From Breznakibacter sp047600785 (GTDB lineage: Bacteria; Bacteroidota; Bacteroidia; Bacteroidales; Marinilabiliaceae): a DNA stretch of 64,000 nt. Shown here piece by piece: positions 45,806 through 55,731 of the stretch. The translations under genes were made by a program, and so were the position numbers. Under the pieces are notes generated by a model. The model worked only from the letters and a program-made list of their open reading frames with translations, was not told where the DNA came from and did no database searches. The number at the start of each line of letters is the position of its first letter. Positions within the stretch are counted from its first letter, which is position 1. The stretch is from positions 930,001 to 994,000 of the forward strand of contig JASGKH010000001.1 in NCBI GenBank assembly GCA_047600785.1, given 5' to 3'.

Positions 45806-47401
45806 ATGAACAAAAAATATTTAAGCATGCTTGCGGTATTTGTGTGTTTGGCTGCAGCCTGCTCCGATGCATGGGATGATCATGTAAAGATCAACGATAA
45901 CGTGTCGCAGCAAAATATCACCCAATACATGGCAAGCGAGGATGGTTTTTCAAAGTTTTGGGCTTTGGTAATTCAAACACAAGTCGACAAAAAACTCGAT
46001 TCTACTACCATCTACACTATTTGGGCACCGACCAATGCGGCGATGGATGTACTAGGTGTGCTGAACTTCGAGAGTGATGCTGATAAGATGAAGTTTGTGC
46101 TGAACCACATCTCTTTCGGAAAGCATTCTGCCTTTGCCCCCTCTTCTGGTGATTCTATTTATATGCTGAGCGGAAAGAAGTTGGTTTATTTCCCATCAAT
46201 GGATTTGATTGACGGAGTCCAAATTGCGAAAGAGCAAGAGATGGTTGTAAAAAACGGGGTTATCCAGGTCGTGAACAGTGCATTGGTACCCCGGATGACA
46301 ATTTGGGATTGGGTAATGGAAAAGGCACCGGACAATATGTTTGTTCGGTATGTTAAATCGTTGAATTACTATTATTTTGATCCGGAGGCTTCTGGGTATT
46401 TAGGTACCGATGACAAAGGAAATGCCATATACCGCGATTCAGTGGTTGTGCTTAAAAACAAATTCATTCAACAAGTTGCTGATATGAGTAGCGAAGATTC
46501 TTTGTTGACGTTGCTTGTGCCTTCTGATGAGGCATTTGTTGCTGAATTCAACAAATTCCAAAAATATTACCGCGTAGAAGATCGTTCTTCAAATGTGATC
46601 CCTACGGTTAAGGATAGTGCAAATATCTGGATCAATGTGGCCAAGGACTTTCTTTTCCGTGGGGTATACTCGTTGGCCGATGCCCCCGATACTCTGGTGT
46701 CTTTTTTTAATGTAAAAGTACCTTTTATAAAAGGTGCTGTTGCTTCCTCCTTTAGTTGTAGCAATGGTTTTGTCCATATGGTCAGTGAGTGTCCGATCAA
46801 AGTTGGGCATAAAATCCTTCCCATAATAATAAATGCGGAGCAATGTCTGTATTCGCCAAGTAGTTCCACGATCGGTTCTAGCGGGTTGTACCGACGCGAA
46901 CGTAAAGATGCCTATATGGGTTACGATGTGATATTGGACAACCATGCCAGTAGTGGTATTTTAAGTGGATTGGTGCTGGTTGGGCCGAAAGTGTGCTCCA
47001 TTAAATACCGGGTGAAAATCCGCGCAATCAACGATTTTGAGAAGTCTACCTATTGGCCCGATGCTGGTGTGGCTTTACGTCAAATGGTTGGCACGGTAAC
47101 AGTGATCCGTAACAAAACCACTGATTTACTAGAAGGGGTGTCGTCAAGTACCAACTATCTTAACTCATCAAGTACATACGGTCAGGCAGATGTCACTTAC
47201 GATCCCAATGATCTGAGTACTTATTATGTGCCGGTCACCCATAAGGCTTATAGTCCCATTGAATTGGCCATTTCTGATGAAGTGGATCTCGGATATTATG
47301 AATATCGGTACATGGAGAACGCGTTTTTCCGAATCATCCCATACGAATCGCGGATGGCTGTGACATTGGACTACATTCGTCTGGTACCTATTATTGAATA
47401 A
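45806..47401 (+). CDS. FAS1-domain lipoprotein with C-terminal beta-sandwich
   Basis: A 531-residue lipoprotein (LAAAC, Cys19, then SDAWDD). FAS1 unit 1 is at about 35-165 (YTIWAPTNAAMDVL; KNGVIQVVNSALVPR) and unit 2 at about 170-335 (LTLLVPSDEAFVAEF; SNGFVHMVSECPIK). Residues about 345-530 form a beta-rich domain that ends in AVTLDYIRLVPIIE, analogous to the QIHFIPV end of the preceding protein. It lies 46 bases after that gene and only 8 bases before SusC2, so all are one transcript. An accessory surface protein of the second SusC/D complex is the best inference. Confidence 0.82.
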   Translation: MNKKYLSMLAVFVCLAAACSDAWDDHVKINDNVSQQNITQYMASEDGFSKFWALVIQTQVDKKLDSTTIYTIWAPTNAAMDVLGVLNFESDADKMKFVLNHISFGKHSAFAPSSGDSIYMLSGKKLVYFPSMDLIDGVQIAKEQEMVVKNGVIQVVNSALVPRMTIWDWVMEKAPDNMFVRYVKSLNYYYFDPEASGYLGTDDKGNAIYRDSVVVLKNKFIQQVADMSSEDSLLTLLVPSDEAFVAEFNKFQKYYRVEDRSSNVIPTVKDSANIWINVAKDFLFRGVYSLADAPDTLVSFFNVKVPFIKGAVASSFSCSNGFVHMVSECPIKVGHKILPIIINAEQCLYSPSSSTIGSSGLYRRERKDAYMGYDVILDNHASSGILSGLVLVGPKVCSIKYRVKIRAINDFEKSTYWPDAGVALRQMVGTVTVIRNKTTDLLEGVSSSTNYLNSSSTYGQADVTYDPNDLSTYYVPVTHKAYSPIELAISDEVDLGYYEYRYMENAFFRIIPYESRMAVTLDYIRLVPIIE

Positions 47402-47409
47402 CACTAAAA

Positions 47410-50400
47410 ATGAGAAGGATGAATCTAAATAGAATACTGCTTGCAGCCATGGCGTTGCTGTTCGCATGCTCATCATTGGTGGCGCAAAACGAGGTAACAA
47501 CCGAGAAGTTGGTATCGGGCAGAGTGTTTGATGCCACGACGCTAAAACCGGTTGAAATAGCCTCGGTTACCTGCGGGACTTACTCTTCTACTTTCACCGA
47601 TATGGATGGCTCTTTTGATATAAAAGTACCTAATTCAATGGGTATTGTTTCAGTGAATGCACTTGGATACCATTCAAAAGAAGTGGTGGTATCCGGACGG
47701 GATTCCATAAAAATTTACCTTAAGGAAATAGCTACAGCCTCGTTGCAACAAAAGGCGAATATTGGGTATTTCGATGTGAAACAAATTTATACACCGCAGT
47801 CGGTTGCATTTGTCCAAAATTTGGATGACAAGACCAAAACAGATATTGGTTCGGCCGATAAAGCGTTTGATGGACGTATTGCCGGTTTGGAAGTGGTCGC
47901 TCGGAATGGGATAAAAGGAATGGGCTCCGATATGTTTCTGCGTGGGTTTACATCACTTAATGCAACCAACCAACCGTTGGTCGTGGTCGATGGAATGATT
48001 TATGACATAAATAATTACGGATCTTCATTGATTCCCGGTAACCGCTTCAATCCTTTGGCGGGCATCGATCTGCAGGATATTGAAAGCGTATCGGTTATCC
48101 GTGATGCTGCATCCATTTATGGGGCGAAAGCTGCTAATGGTGTTATTTTAATTCGGACTAAACATGCCGTCGAACAAGCCACTTCCATCGATTTTGTGAT
48201 GAACGGGGCTATTGAAATTGCTCCCGAAAACATTCCATTGCTAGGGGCCGAAGACTTTCGCTTATTGGCTAACGAGATGTTGCTATCCCAAGGATTGTCG
48301 GCCGGCCAAATTGAATCGTTGCCTTATATGAACAATGATCCCGGTTCGAATGGTTATTATACCTATCGCAATAACACTGATTGGCAAAAAAAGGTATTTG
48401 CCAACAATTATTCCAGCAACTTAGGCTTGTCAATTAAAGGTGGCGATGATGTGGCCCTTTATGCATTGAGTGTTGGTTATTTAAATCAGGGAGGTACGGT
48501 AAAGGAATCTGGATTATCAAGGTTTAACCTTCGTTTTAATTCAGATATCAACATCTCGAAACGAGTGACGCTTAACTCAAACATCGGATTTTATTATTTG
48601 GAAAAAAATATCACAGGAGTTGGTATCGAAAGCATTGGTGATCCACTGGCACAGGCACGTATCAAAGCCCCATTCTTACAGCCTTATGTGCAAAACGACC
48701 AGGGTATTGCTAGTCCTGATTTAGCGGATTATGACTTGTTCAATGTTAGTAATCCAGTAGCACTGGTGGAAGCTATGAAGCAAAAAGACTCGAACTATCG
48801 GTTCTCCGGGTCATTTAATTTTAACGTAAAGGCCAATGAGAAACTGACGTTTAGCAACTTGGTGGGAATTGTGTTCAATAAGAACCGTGAGAACATCTTT
48901 ATTCCAGGCAATGGAGTTCCCCCCGATACTCTCATCAACGGTGTGGTTGAGAATCAGTTAAAAGAACGGGTTTTTCGTTATCTGTCTATAAATAATGATT
49001 CTAGGGTCTCTTACGATAATACATTCTGCTATTTACACAGCTTGTCCGGTGTGGTAGGTGCCCGTCTGAACATAAACAATATGGAGGACGATTGGGGAGC
49101 CGATTTCAACTCTGCAAACGATCAAATACTCACTTTAGGAGGAGGTAATTACCTGCTACGTCAAAAAGGAGGTTCTATTGGGGAGTGGTCTAGCTTGACC
49201 TATTATGCAAATATAAACTATGATTATGCAAAAAAATATTTTTTAGGTATAAGTGCGGCATTGGATGGGTCATCCCGTTTTGGGGAAAAAGCCAATGGCT
49301 TAGAGATGTTTGATACTCGTTTTGGATTTTTTCCCTCTGTGGCAGGCGCCTGGTTACTTACTTCCGAACCATTCATGGCCAACCAAAACTTGTTTGAAAC
49401 ATTGAAACTGAGGGCAAGTTATGGCTTGACAGGGAATGATGATATTGGAAACTACACAAGTCGAAGATATTACACCGAGGTGAATTATTTGGTTTTTCAA
49501 GGTATCCGTTTGGGTAATATTTGGAACCCTAAGCTGAGTTATGAAAAAAATTACAAACTTAATTTTGGAGCTGACATTGCCCTAGCCAAAGAACGGTTAA
49601 ATCTTTCGGTTGATGTTTTCAATAATAAAACGACTGATATGTTCGACTTGGTCGTTGCCAACGTTCTTTCGGGAATGGATGGTTATTATGCCAACGTGGG
49701 TGGTTTTACCACTACGGGTGTTGATTTGCACGTCAATACTCGTTTGTTGAATAGACCGGTGCGTTGGGATATGGGCATCGTATTGCAAAAATATGTCACA
49801 AAGGTTGACGAATTGTGGGACCAACGTCGCGAGCAAACGATATACGGGGCCAACATACTAACTCAGGAAGGTGAGCCTCTGGGCTTGTTCTATGGATATA
49901 AAACCAAAGGTGTGTTTGCGACCTCTGCCGATGCTGCCAATTCTGGGTTGAAAGACGAGTATTCGAAAGCCTTTGGTGCGGGCGATGTTATTTTTGAGGA
50001 TTTTTACGGGGATGGCATCATCGATGAAAAAGATAAGCAGGTAATTGGTGATCCAACGCCCGATTTTTCAGGCGAGTTTTATACTCGGTTGAAATGTAAA
50101 TCATTTACGCTAGATGCTTCATTGGGGTTTTCTGTGGGTGGGGATGTATTCAATTATATGAGGTACAGCCTTGAGAAGATGGATAACCTTGAAAACCAAA
50201 CCCAGGCAGTGTTAAATCGTTGGCAGTATGAGGGTCAGGTTACCGATATGCCTAAAGCAACTTATGGAGATCCAATGGGAAATGCGCGTTTTTCGGATCG
50301 ATGGATCGAAGATGGATCCTATGCCCGTTTGAAGAACGTGACCTTAAGCTATCTAATTCCGATCAAATTTGGCTTTTTTAAGCGAGCCGAGATATACGCT

Positions 50401-50547
50401 TCAGCCATTAATTTGGTGACTTTTACAAAATACAAAGGTCTGGATCCGGAGTTTAGCATGAACGGTTATAGTTTGTCGCGAGGTATAGACCTTGGGTTGG
50501 TACCGCAAAACAAAGCATTTCTTGTAGGGATTAAAATTGGTTTGTAG
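47410..50547 (+). CDS. SusC-type outer-membrane transporter 2
   Basis: An intact 1045-residue TonB-dependent transporter. The signal peptide covers residues 1-26 (ending SSLVAQ). A carboxypeptidase-regulatory-like domain follows at about 32-108. The plug is at about 120-235 (FDGRIAGLEVVARNG, MFLRGFTSLNATNQPLVVVD, SVSVIRDAASIYGAKAANG). The barrel runs to the C-terminus, with NPKLSYEKNYKLNFGADIAL, GEPLGLFYGYKTKGVF and DGIIDEKDKQVIGDPTPDFS as family signatures. It imports oligosaccharides with SusD2 (50583). It differs strongly from SusC1, so two kinds of glycan fragment may be taken up. If the SusC1 frameshift is real, this is the only working SusC in the window. Confidence 0.94.
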   Translation: MRRMNLNRILLAAMALLFACSSLVAQNEVTTEKLVSGRVFDATTLKPVEIASVTCGTYSSTFTDMDGSFDIKVPNSMGIVSVNALGYHSKEVVVSGRDSIKIYLKEIATASLQQKANIGYFDVKQIYTPQSVAFVQNLDDKTKTDIGSADKAFDGRIAGLEVVARNGIKGMGSDMFLRGFTSLNATNQPLVVVDGMIYDINNYGSSLIPGNRFNPLAGIDLQDIESVSVIRDAASIYGAKAANGVILIRTKHAVEQATSIDFVMNGAIEIAPENIPLLGAEDFRLLANEMLLSQGLSAGQIESLPYMNNDPGSNGYYTYRNNTDWQKKVFANNYSSNLGLSIKGGDDVALYALSVGYLNQGGTVKESGLSRFNLRFNSDINISKRVTLNSNIGFYYLEKNITGVGIESIGDPLAQARIKAPFLQPYVQNDQGIASPDLADYDLFNVSNPVALVEAMKQKDSNYRFSGSFNFNVKANEKLTFSNLVGIVFNKNRENIFIPGNGVPPDTLINGVVENQLKERVFRYLSINNDSRVSYDNTFCYLHSLSGVVGARLNINNMEDDWGADFNSANDQILTLGGGNYLLRQKGGSIGEWSSLTYYANINYDYAKKYFLGISAALDGSSRFGEKANGLEMFDTRFGFFPSVAGAWLLTSEPFMANQNLFETLKLRASYGLTGNDDIGNYTSRRYYTEVNYLVFQGIRLGNIWNPKLSYEKNYKLNFGADIALAKERLNLSVDVFNNKTTDMFDLVVANVLSGMDGYYANVGGFTTTGVDLHVNTRLLNRPVRWDMGIVLQKYVTKVDELWDQRREQTIYGANILTQEGEPLGLFYGYKTKGVFATSADAANSGLKDEYSKAFGAGDVIFEDFYGDGIIDEKDKQVIGDPTPDFSGEFYTRLKCKSFTLDASLGFSVGGDVFNYMRYSLEKMDNLENQTQAVLNRWQYEGQVTDMPKATYGDPMGNARFSDRWIEDGSYARLKNVTLSYLIPIKFGFFKRAEIYASAINLVTFTKYKGLDPEFSMNGYSLSRGIDLGLVPQNKAFLVGIKIGL

Positions 50548-50582
50548 CACGACTGTAATGTTTAAATTGAAAATCCAGAAAA

Positions 50583-52421
50583 ATGAAGATCAATAAATAT
50601 TTACTAGGAATAAGCGCCGTATTGATGATCATGGCAGTCACAATAGGCTTTTCGGCATGTAGCGACATTTTGAAAGTAGAGGACGACGATGTGTTGTCCC
50701 CTGACCAAGTGTACCGCAATTCCGACGATGCCAATGCTGCCATTCGTGGTATTTACGGCAAGCTAATGGATGTGGCTTCTCAATACGTGGTGCTAAATGA
50801 GCTCAGGGCTGATCTTATGGATGTAACAGCTAATGCCGATCTTGCATTGGTTGAGTTGTCACGCCATATGGAGATATCGTCCGATAACGAGTGGGCAAGT
50901 CCCAAAAAATTCTTTGAACTGATAAACAACTGTAACGATGTGATCAAAAATTTCAAGATCATGTATGATAAAAAAATTATTTCTCGCGAAGAATTTAATC
51001 CGCGGTATTCCGATGTGGTTGCAGTTCGTTGTTGGGCTTATCTGCAAGTGGCATTACATTTTGCAGATCCAGAGAAAGGTGGGGTTCCATACATTACAGA
51101 GCCTCTCGATAATGTAGATGCGGTATCGGAAAAAGCATTGGCCCAATACAGTTACCTTGATTTGTCTACGATGGTTGATACGTTGTTGAACACCATGGAA
51201 GCCATCCCCTACAAGAAAAAATATACCGATTCCGATTTGTTGCAACCTATTGCCGGATATAGCGCAGACCAAATGTATATCGACAAAGAATATTTACTGG
51301 GCGAGTTGAACCTCTGGCAGGGGAACTACCATCGTGCTGCCGAATACTTTAAAACTATTATGGAACGCGGTACCTCCGGCAACGATTTATATGATTTATA
51401 TAAATTGCCTTTCGATGCATCGGCTACGTTAGATCAATCCTCATGCCGATACAACAGTGGCTATATCCGTTATTATCAGAACGACCGCTTAAGTGCTAAA
51501 AATATGTGGCCTTTGATGTTCTTTGAAATCCAAAGCAACAACTACAATAATGAATGGATATGGACGCTCTTCTACGATGGGCAGTCTGAGATCAATCCTT
51601 TTGTGGAATTGTTCTCAAAGTCAGGAGGCAAATACTTGTTGCAACCTTCGCAATTGGCCATCGACAACTGGAACAACGAAGCACAACGCAATGGTTTTAT
51701 GGGCGATTTCCGGGGGTATTATCAGAATTATTTTGGTCTGACCGGTTCGTACGACATGGTGAGTGGAGAACCAGTGATCGCTAAGTTTATTTCAAACCAT
51801 ATGTATTCATCAACATTGCCCAACCAAGGACGTTGGTTTCTATGGCGTGCGGGAGGTTTACATTTGCACTACTGCGAAGCAGCCAACCGTGATGGCCAGC
51901 ATAAAGTGGCCTATGCCTTAATGAACAATGGTATAAGTGCGACATTCCTGAGTAAATACCCCGATGCGACAAACAACTACACTGATTCTACCTTGCGCGG
52001 GCAAACCGGCTTGCCATTCCCCTATAATTTTGATGCGCGTTCGACGGGTGTGTCAGATTTGCCCCCCAACTTACGTCAACCCTGGTTTAGGAACACGGGA
52101 TTACGGAATAGGGTATATCTTCCCAATCGCAATATTGTGTACGATATTACAGAAACCGATCCGGCCCAAAAAGAACTTGCAGAGCAAACGTTGACCCGCA
52201 CCATGGAAGATTCACTTATCTATGAAAGCGGTTTGGAATTGGCCTTTGAAGGGCAACGTTGGGCTGATTTGGTTCGTATTTCGTTGCGAAGAGGAAGAGA
52301 GAGCGGAGATTACTCCTATTTGTCGCAGCAAGTAGCGAAGAAACTTGAAAAAGCAGGTGTCAGTGCCCCTGCCCGTGATTTGACGGACCCAAAAAATTGG
52401 TTTTTGCCATTGAAATACTAA
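50583..52421 (+). CDS. SusD/RagB-type glycan-binding lipoprotein 2
   Basis: A 612-residue lipoprotein (GFSAC, Cys26, then SDILKVEDDD). SusD features are LSPDQVYRNSDDANAAIRGI, ELINNCNDVIKNFKI, RCWAYLQVALHFADPEKGGV, LLGELNLWQGNYHRAAEYF, LELAFEGQRWADLVRIS and the C-terminal DPKNWFLPLKY. It is longer than SusD1 by almost 100 residues, mostly in the middle. It is the lid of SusC2, whose gene ends 35 bases upstream, and the last gene of the FAS1/SusCD transcript. A strong hairpin follows immediately. Confidence 0.93.
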   Translation: MKINKYLLGISAVLMIMAVTIGFSACSDILKVEDDDVLSPDQVYRNSDDANAAIRGIYGKLMDVASQYVVLNELRADLMDVTANADLALVELSRHMEISSDNEWASPKKFFELINNCNDVIKNFKIMYDKKIISREEFNPRYSDVVAVRCWAYLQVALHFADPEKGGVPYITEPLDNVDAVSEKALAQYSYLDLSTMVDTLLNTMEAIPYKKKYTDSDLLQPIAGYSADQMYIDKEYLLGELNLWQGNYHRAAEYFKTIMERGTSGNDLYDLYKLPFDASATLDQSSCRYNSGYIRYYQNDRLSAKNMWPLMFFEIQSNNYNNEWIWTLFYDGQSEINPFVELFSKSGGKYLLQPSQLAIDNWNNEAQRNGFMGDFRGYYQNYFGLTGSYDMVSGEPVIAKFISNHMYSSTLPNQGRWFLWRAGGLHLHYCEAANRDGQHKVAYALMNNGISATFLSKYPDATNNYTDSTLRGQTGLPFPYNFDARSTGVSDLPPNLRQPWFRNTGLRNRVYLPNRNIVYDITETDPAQKELAEQTLTRTMEDSLIYESGLELAFEGQRWADLVRISLRRGRESGDYSYLSQQVAKKLEKAGVSAPARDLTDPKNWFLPLKY

Positions 52422-52428
52422 GATAGGA

Positions 52429-52471
52429 AAACGCCACTTGGACACTTCTATAAACTGTTCAAGTGGCGTTT
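52429..52471 (+). terminator. Hairpin after the FAS1/SusCD operon
   Basis: AAACGCCACTTG (52429-52440) pairs perfectly with CAAGTGGCGTTT (52460-52471) across a 19-base loop, eight bases after the SusD2 stop. The T-run is short. Confidence 0.75.
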
Positions 52472-52634
52472 GAATGATTGGGACAATTTGTGCTGTCTTT
52501 TTGAATTATTCAGGCTCAACTTTGTAATATCGGATGTTGTACTCCGCGTTTGTCATTCTTTATAATGGTGGTGACGATTTCTTGTTTGTGTCCCCTGTTT
52601 TTTAACTATTTCGGAACATTTTTCCTTGGTTGGC

Positions 52635-52680
52635 GGGATGATTTTACAGATGCTCTGAAGATAAAAACACCATATTTGTT
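52635..52680 (+). promoter_or_regulatory. 46-bp shared operon box, copy C (upstream of T9SS protein 2)
   Basis: It has identical length and motif spacing to copies A and B (GGGATGATTTT, AGATG, CATATTTGTT). It ends 201 bases before the start at 52882. It follows a T-rich stretch (ATTTTTCCTTGG) that is partly shared with the other copies. Confidence 0.7.
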
Positions 52681-52881
52681 AAGACATATTGACAAATATT
52701 AACATCGCGTGTGTTGGTTTTGACAGGAAAGAACCTCAAAATATTTGTCGCAAATAAATTAAAAATCATTTCGGTGTCATTTGTTTCGATGGCCGCAAAT
52801 CCGTTAAATATTAATTAAGGATATCTGGAAACAGAGAAATATGTTGATAAACGCTTTTGTTTAATTTCAAATTTTGTGATT

Positions 52882-55719
52882 ATGAAAAACTTTTATGCTA
52901 GAATTACAAGATGGGCAAATACTACAAGGGGTATTGGTCTATCATTGTGTTTGTCGTTCTGTGCAGGAGCTATTAATGCTCAGATTGTACCAGTGAAATG
53001 GACAGGTACGACAAATAACAACTTTAGGTTAGAGGACAACTGGAACCCTGCTGGGGCTCCTGATGGAAAACAATTGCTTATTCCAAATTTAGATGAAACC
53101 GCAGCAACGGATGATCCTGTCAACAGATTGCCGATTCTTACTGGGTCAACTGATATTACCGTAAATTTTATAGAGATCAGTTATAATACAAATCCGGCGT
53201 TGATTCGTACGTTTACAGTGAATCTTGAAAATGATGCTACTTTGACAGTCCAAAACGGATGGGATGGTAATACTGGTAACATTGACTACGGTAGTTGTGG
53301 AATTGTCTTGAATAGTGGGCGTATGATTATGGATGGTTACTTTCGGTTAGACCAAGATTACGGTATTATTACCATTAACGGGGGCTATTTTCAGGTGGCT
53401 CGTTCGAGTAGAGCAATGCAAATGGGGGATGCCAACACCCCAACAAAAGGAGGCCAGTTTATTGTTAACGGAGGCACTCTCCGAATTGGCTCTGGCGGAA
53501 TGGGGCGTAACTTTTGGACTCGTCCGGGCGGGCAATTTGTGATCAAGAACGATGGAAAAGTTGAGATTGTAGGTAACTATACATCTTGGCAGCAGTACAT
53601 AAACAGTGGGTATTTGAACGGAGGTGACGATTTTAGCGTGATTTTAAGTTATGACGCTTTGGACAATCTAACCACTTTTAGCGCCCTTCCCAGTTCGTCC
53701 TTTTTACTGTCAAATCCCGATCGCCAGGTGATAACGGCTGGAACGTCAGGTTCTCAGGTCAATCTGTTGGCGACTAAGCGTGTGGCTAATTCCAAAAGCT
53801 TAACTTGGAAATACCGTAAGCAAGGCGAAGTCACTTACAACGAATTCGACCCTGCCCAAACCGGGACAAGCTGTGTACCTGCGTTTAACCAGTCAGGTGT
53901 TTATTATGTGGCTTGCGAAGGGGTGGATGAGAATGATGTAACCGTATTGTCCGACGAAGTGGAAATCTTCGTAGGTTCCGATAAAATAGCCATTGCCCCT
54001 TATTTTGTGTCTCAATACATCCGTGCCAACCAACCTTTGTTTGACTTGGCCGCCACATTCACCGGCGAGGCATCAGATATTGAGTGGAAATACAGCACAA
54101 CTCCCAGCGGTCCTTACATGTCGTTCGATCCCGCGGGCACAACCGCCATCTTCTCACCTTTGTTTGGCAGTACCGGGCTACACTATGTGGTAGTTGAGGC
54201 CACCATAGATGGGGCAATGCAGCGCAGTTCCGAGTTGATGTACATCGTGGAAGGGGGGTCCACCACCGGTAAATGGTTAGACTGGACGGCGGCTTATGGT
54301 ACCGATTTCCATTACGGCGCCAACTACAGTCCAGCCGCGGTACATTTCAAGAACAGCATCAACATCCCTGCCGGGGTGACCCCTCCCGTCATCGACCAGG
54401 CAGGCAATGACTCCATCGCAGCCTTGACCATTGCCGACGGGCAAACCCTTACCCTGGAAAAACCCGATGGCGACGTGCTGAACATACGCGGCGAAGTATT
54501 GGTTTATGGCACGCTTTATTTAAAAAGCGGCACCGTGGACCACACCACATCCTACTTTAGGATCCCCAATAACGGAGATCTAATGGTAATGAGTGGCAAC
54601 TCCGAGCTAAAAACGGTTAGCCTTCTGATCGGCAATAAAGCAGAGAACCCCAACGAAGGCGGCATCCTGGAACTAAGGGACAACGCCAGGTTTTATAACA
54701 CGGCAGGCTTGCCGCTCCGGTTCTCGATAGACGAAGGCGTCGATGAAAGCCTGATCCGGATTTATGACAAAGCACAGTTCCTCATAAAAGGCGACGTGCG
54801 TGAGACCGTAAAAGACCTGGCCGAGTCCAAGTTTAAGATCCAGGCGCCCGCTGAGAACCATGTACCCTATTATTTTTATGACAAAGCAACAGATTATACG
54901 ATAGTCAAAGCACGCAACACGACTACTTTCTCAATCCAAAACGATGCGGTTCAATATACCGGCGTGGACGTGCCCGTGGGCGATGGGTTGATGGTTGAGA
55001 ACGTTGACGGGGTAAACACCCTGGCCTGGTACTGGGGCACAAGCCCGCTTGGCCCATGGTCCAAATTCGAAGGTTCGGACAACGTTGTCCCTTTTGCGCC
55101 CCAATTCAGCGAGAGCGGCACTTATTATGTGGTTGCCATTGCCGACGGGAACATTGAATCATCGAACACCGCACGTATAGAAGTAGTCGGCTTGGCCATC
55201 TCCCCTGCTTCGCAGTATGTATTGCCCAATACCGACGGTACCCCGTTAACTTACACGTTGTCGGACGGAGTAACCATGAGCGAAAGCCCCGGGGCTTGGT
55301 ATGACGTGACCAACGGCACAGAAATAGTGTTGTCCAATGCAAGCAGCTATACCCCAAACTTCTCCGCGTTGGGCACTTACCAAATAGTTTTCGCGGCCGA
55401 AGTAAAAGACGAATACAGCAACACCTACATGGTGGTTAGTAACGTGGCCACGGTTGATGTCGTAAGCGAATTGCCCACCTCGGTCAATAAGCCGAAAGCC
55501 GGTGGGCTGGTCATTTATCCGAATCCATCCAGCGGTACGTTCTATGTGTCCGGAACCTCCGACGCAACCGTGGAGGTAGTTGATGCGAAAGGCGCATTGG
55601 TGTTGAAAAAGGCAATCACTTCCTCAGGACAAACCATCTCAGTATCGGCCAAAGGCGTTTATTTGGTGAGAGTGGTGGATGGATCTTCCGTGAAAGTGGG
55701 GCGCATAATTGTAAAATAA
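52882..55719 (+). CDS. T9SS-secreted repeat protein of unknown function, copy 2
   Basis: I place the start at ATG 52882 (945 codons); the frame also offers GTG at 52876. The signal peptide ends near CAGAINAQ. The architecture is that of the protein at 32849: beta-helix-like region (KWTGTTNNNFRLEDNWNPAG; MGDANTPTKGGQFIVNGG), two Ig-like units, a second beta-helix-like region, two more Ig-like units and a T9SS sorting domain (YPNPSSGTF to VGRIIVK). Residues 1-436 are only moderately similar to copy 1, while residues 437-945 are almost identical at DNA level. There is no catalytic motif. It is located between the SusCD operon and the PL11 lyases and downstream of box copy C, so a role in pectin capture at the surface is inferred. 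Confidence 0.7.
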   Translation: MKNFYARITRWANTTRGIGLSLCLSFCAGAINAQIVPVKWTGTTNNNFRLEDNWNPAGAPDGKQLLIPNLDETAATDDPVNRLPILTGSTDITVNFIEISYNTNPALIRTFTVNLENDATLTVQNGWDGNTGNIDYGSCGIVLNSGRMIMDGYFRLDQDYGIITINGGYFQVARSSRAMQMGDANTPTKGGQFIVNGGTLRIGSGGMGRNFWTRPGGQFVIKNDGKVEIVGNYTSWQQYINSGYLNGGDDFSVILSYDALDNLTTFSALPSSSFLLSNPDRQVITAGTSGSQVNLLATKRVANSKSLTWKYRKQGEVTYNEFDPAQTGTSCVPAFNQSGVYYVACEGVDENDVTVLSDEVEIFVGSDKIAIAPYFVSQYIRANQPLFDLAATFTGEASDIEWKYSTTPSGPYMSFDPAGTTAIFSPLFGSTGLHYVVVEATIDGAMQRSSELMYIVEGGSTTGKWLDWTAAYGTDFHYGANYSPAAVHFKNSINIPAGVTPPVIDQAGNDSIAALTIADGQTLTLEKPDGDVLNIRGEVLVYGTLYLKSGTVDHTTSYFRIPNNGDLMVMSGNSELKTVSLLIGNKAENPNEGGILELRDNARFYNTAGLPLRFSIDEGVDESLIRIYDKAQFLIKGDVRETVKDLAESKFKIQAPAENHVPYYFYDKATDYTIVKARNTTTFSIQNDAVQYTGVDVPVGDGLMVENVDGVNTLAWYWGTSPLGPWSKFEGSDNVVPFAPQFSESGTYYVVAIADGNIESSNTARIEVVGLAISPASQYVLPNTDGTPLTYTLSDGVTMSESPGAWYDVTNGTEIVLSNASSYTPNFSALGTYQIVFAAEVKDEYSNTYMVVSNVATVDVVSELPTSVNKPKAGGLVIYPNPSSGTFYVSGTSDATVEVVDAKGALVLKKAITSSGQTISVSAKGVYLVRVVDGSSVKVGRIIVK

Positions 55720-55724
55720 ATTAA
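54190..55724 (+). repeat. 1.5-kb near-identical duplication, copy 2
   Basis: Partner of 34133-35667, in the same orientation with no indel. Differences noted include one Asp/Asn change and a cluster of three substitutions (two silent) near 55316-55334. The flanking coding sequence upstream shows many substitutions, giving a sharp edge. Confidence 0.9.
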
Positions 55725-55731
55725 GAAGATA

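Larger units (their letters stand above)
52422..52881. other. Intergenic region upstream of T9SS protein copy 2
   Basis: A region of 460 bases carrying the operon-end hairpin, box copy C and a 201-base leader. The last 25 bases before the start resemble the leader of copy 1 (TCAAATTTT then ATGAAAAACT in both). No gene is seen. Confidence 0.5.
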
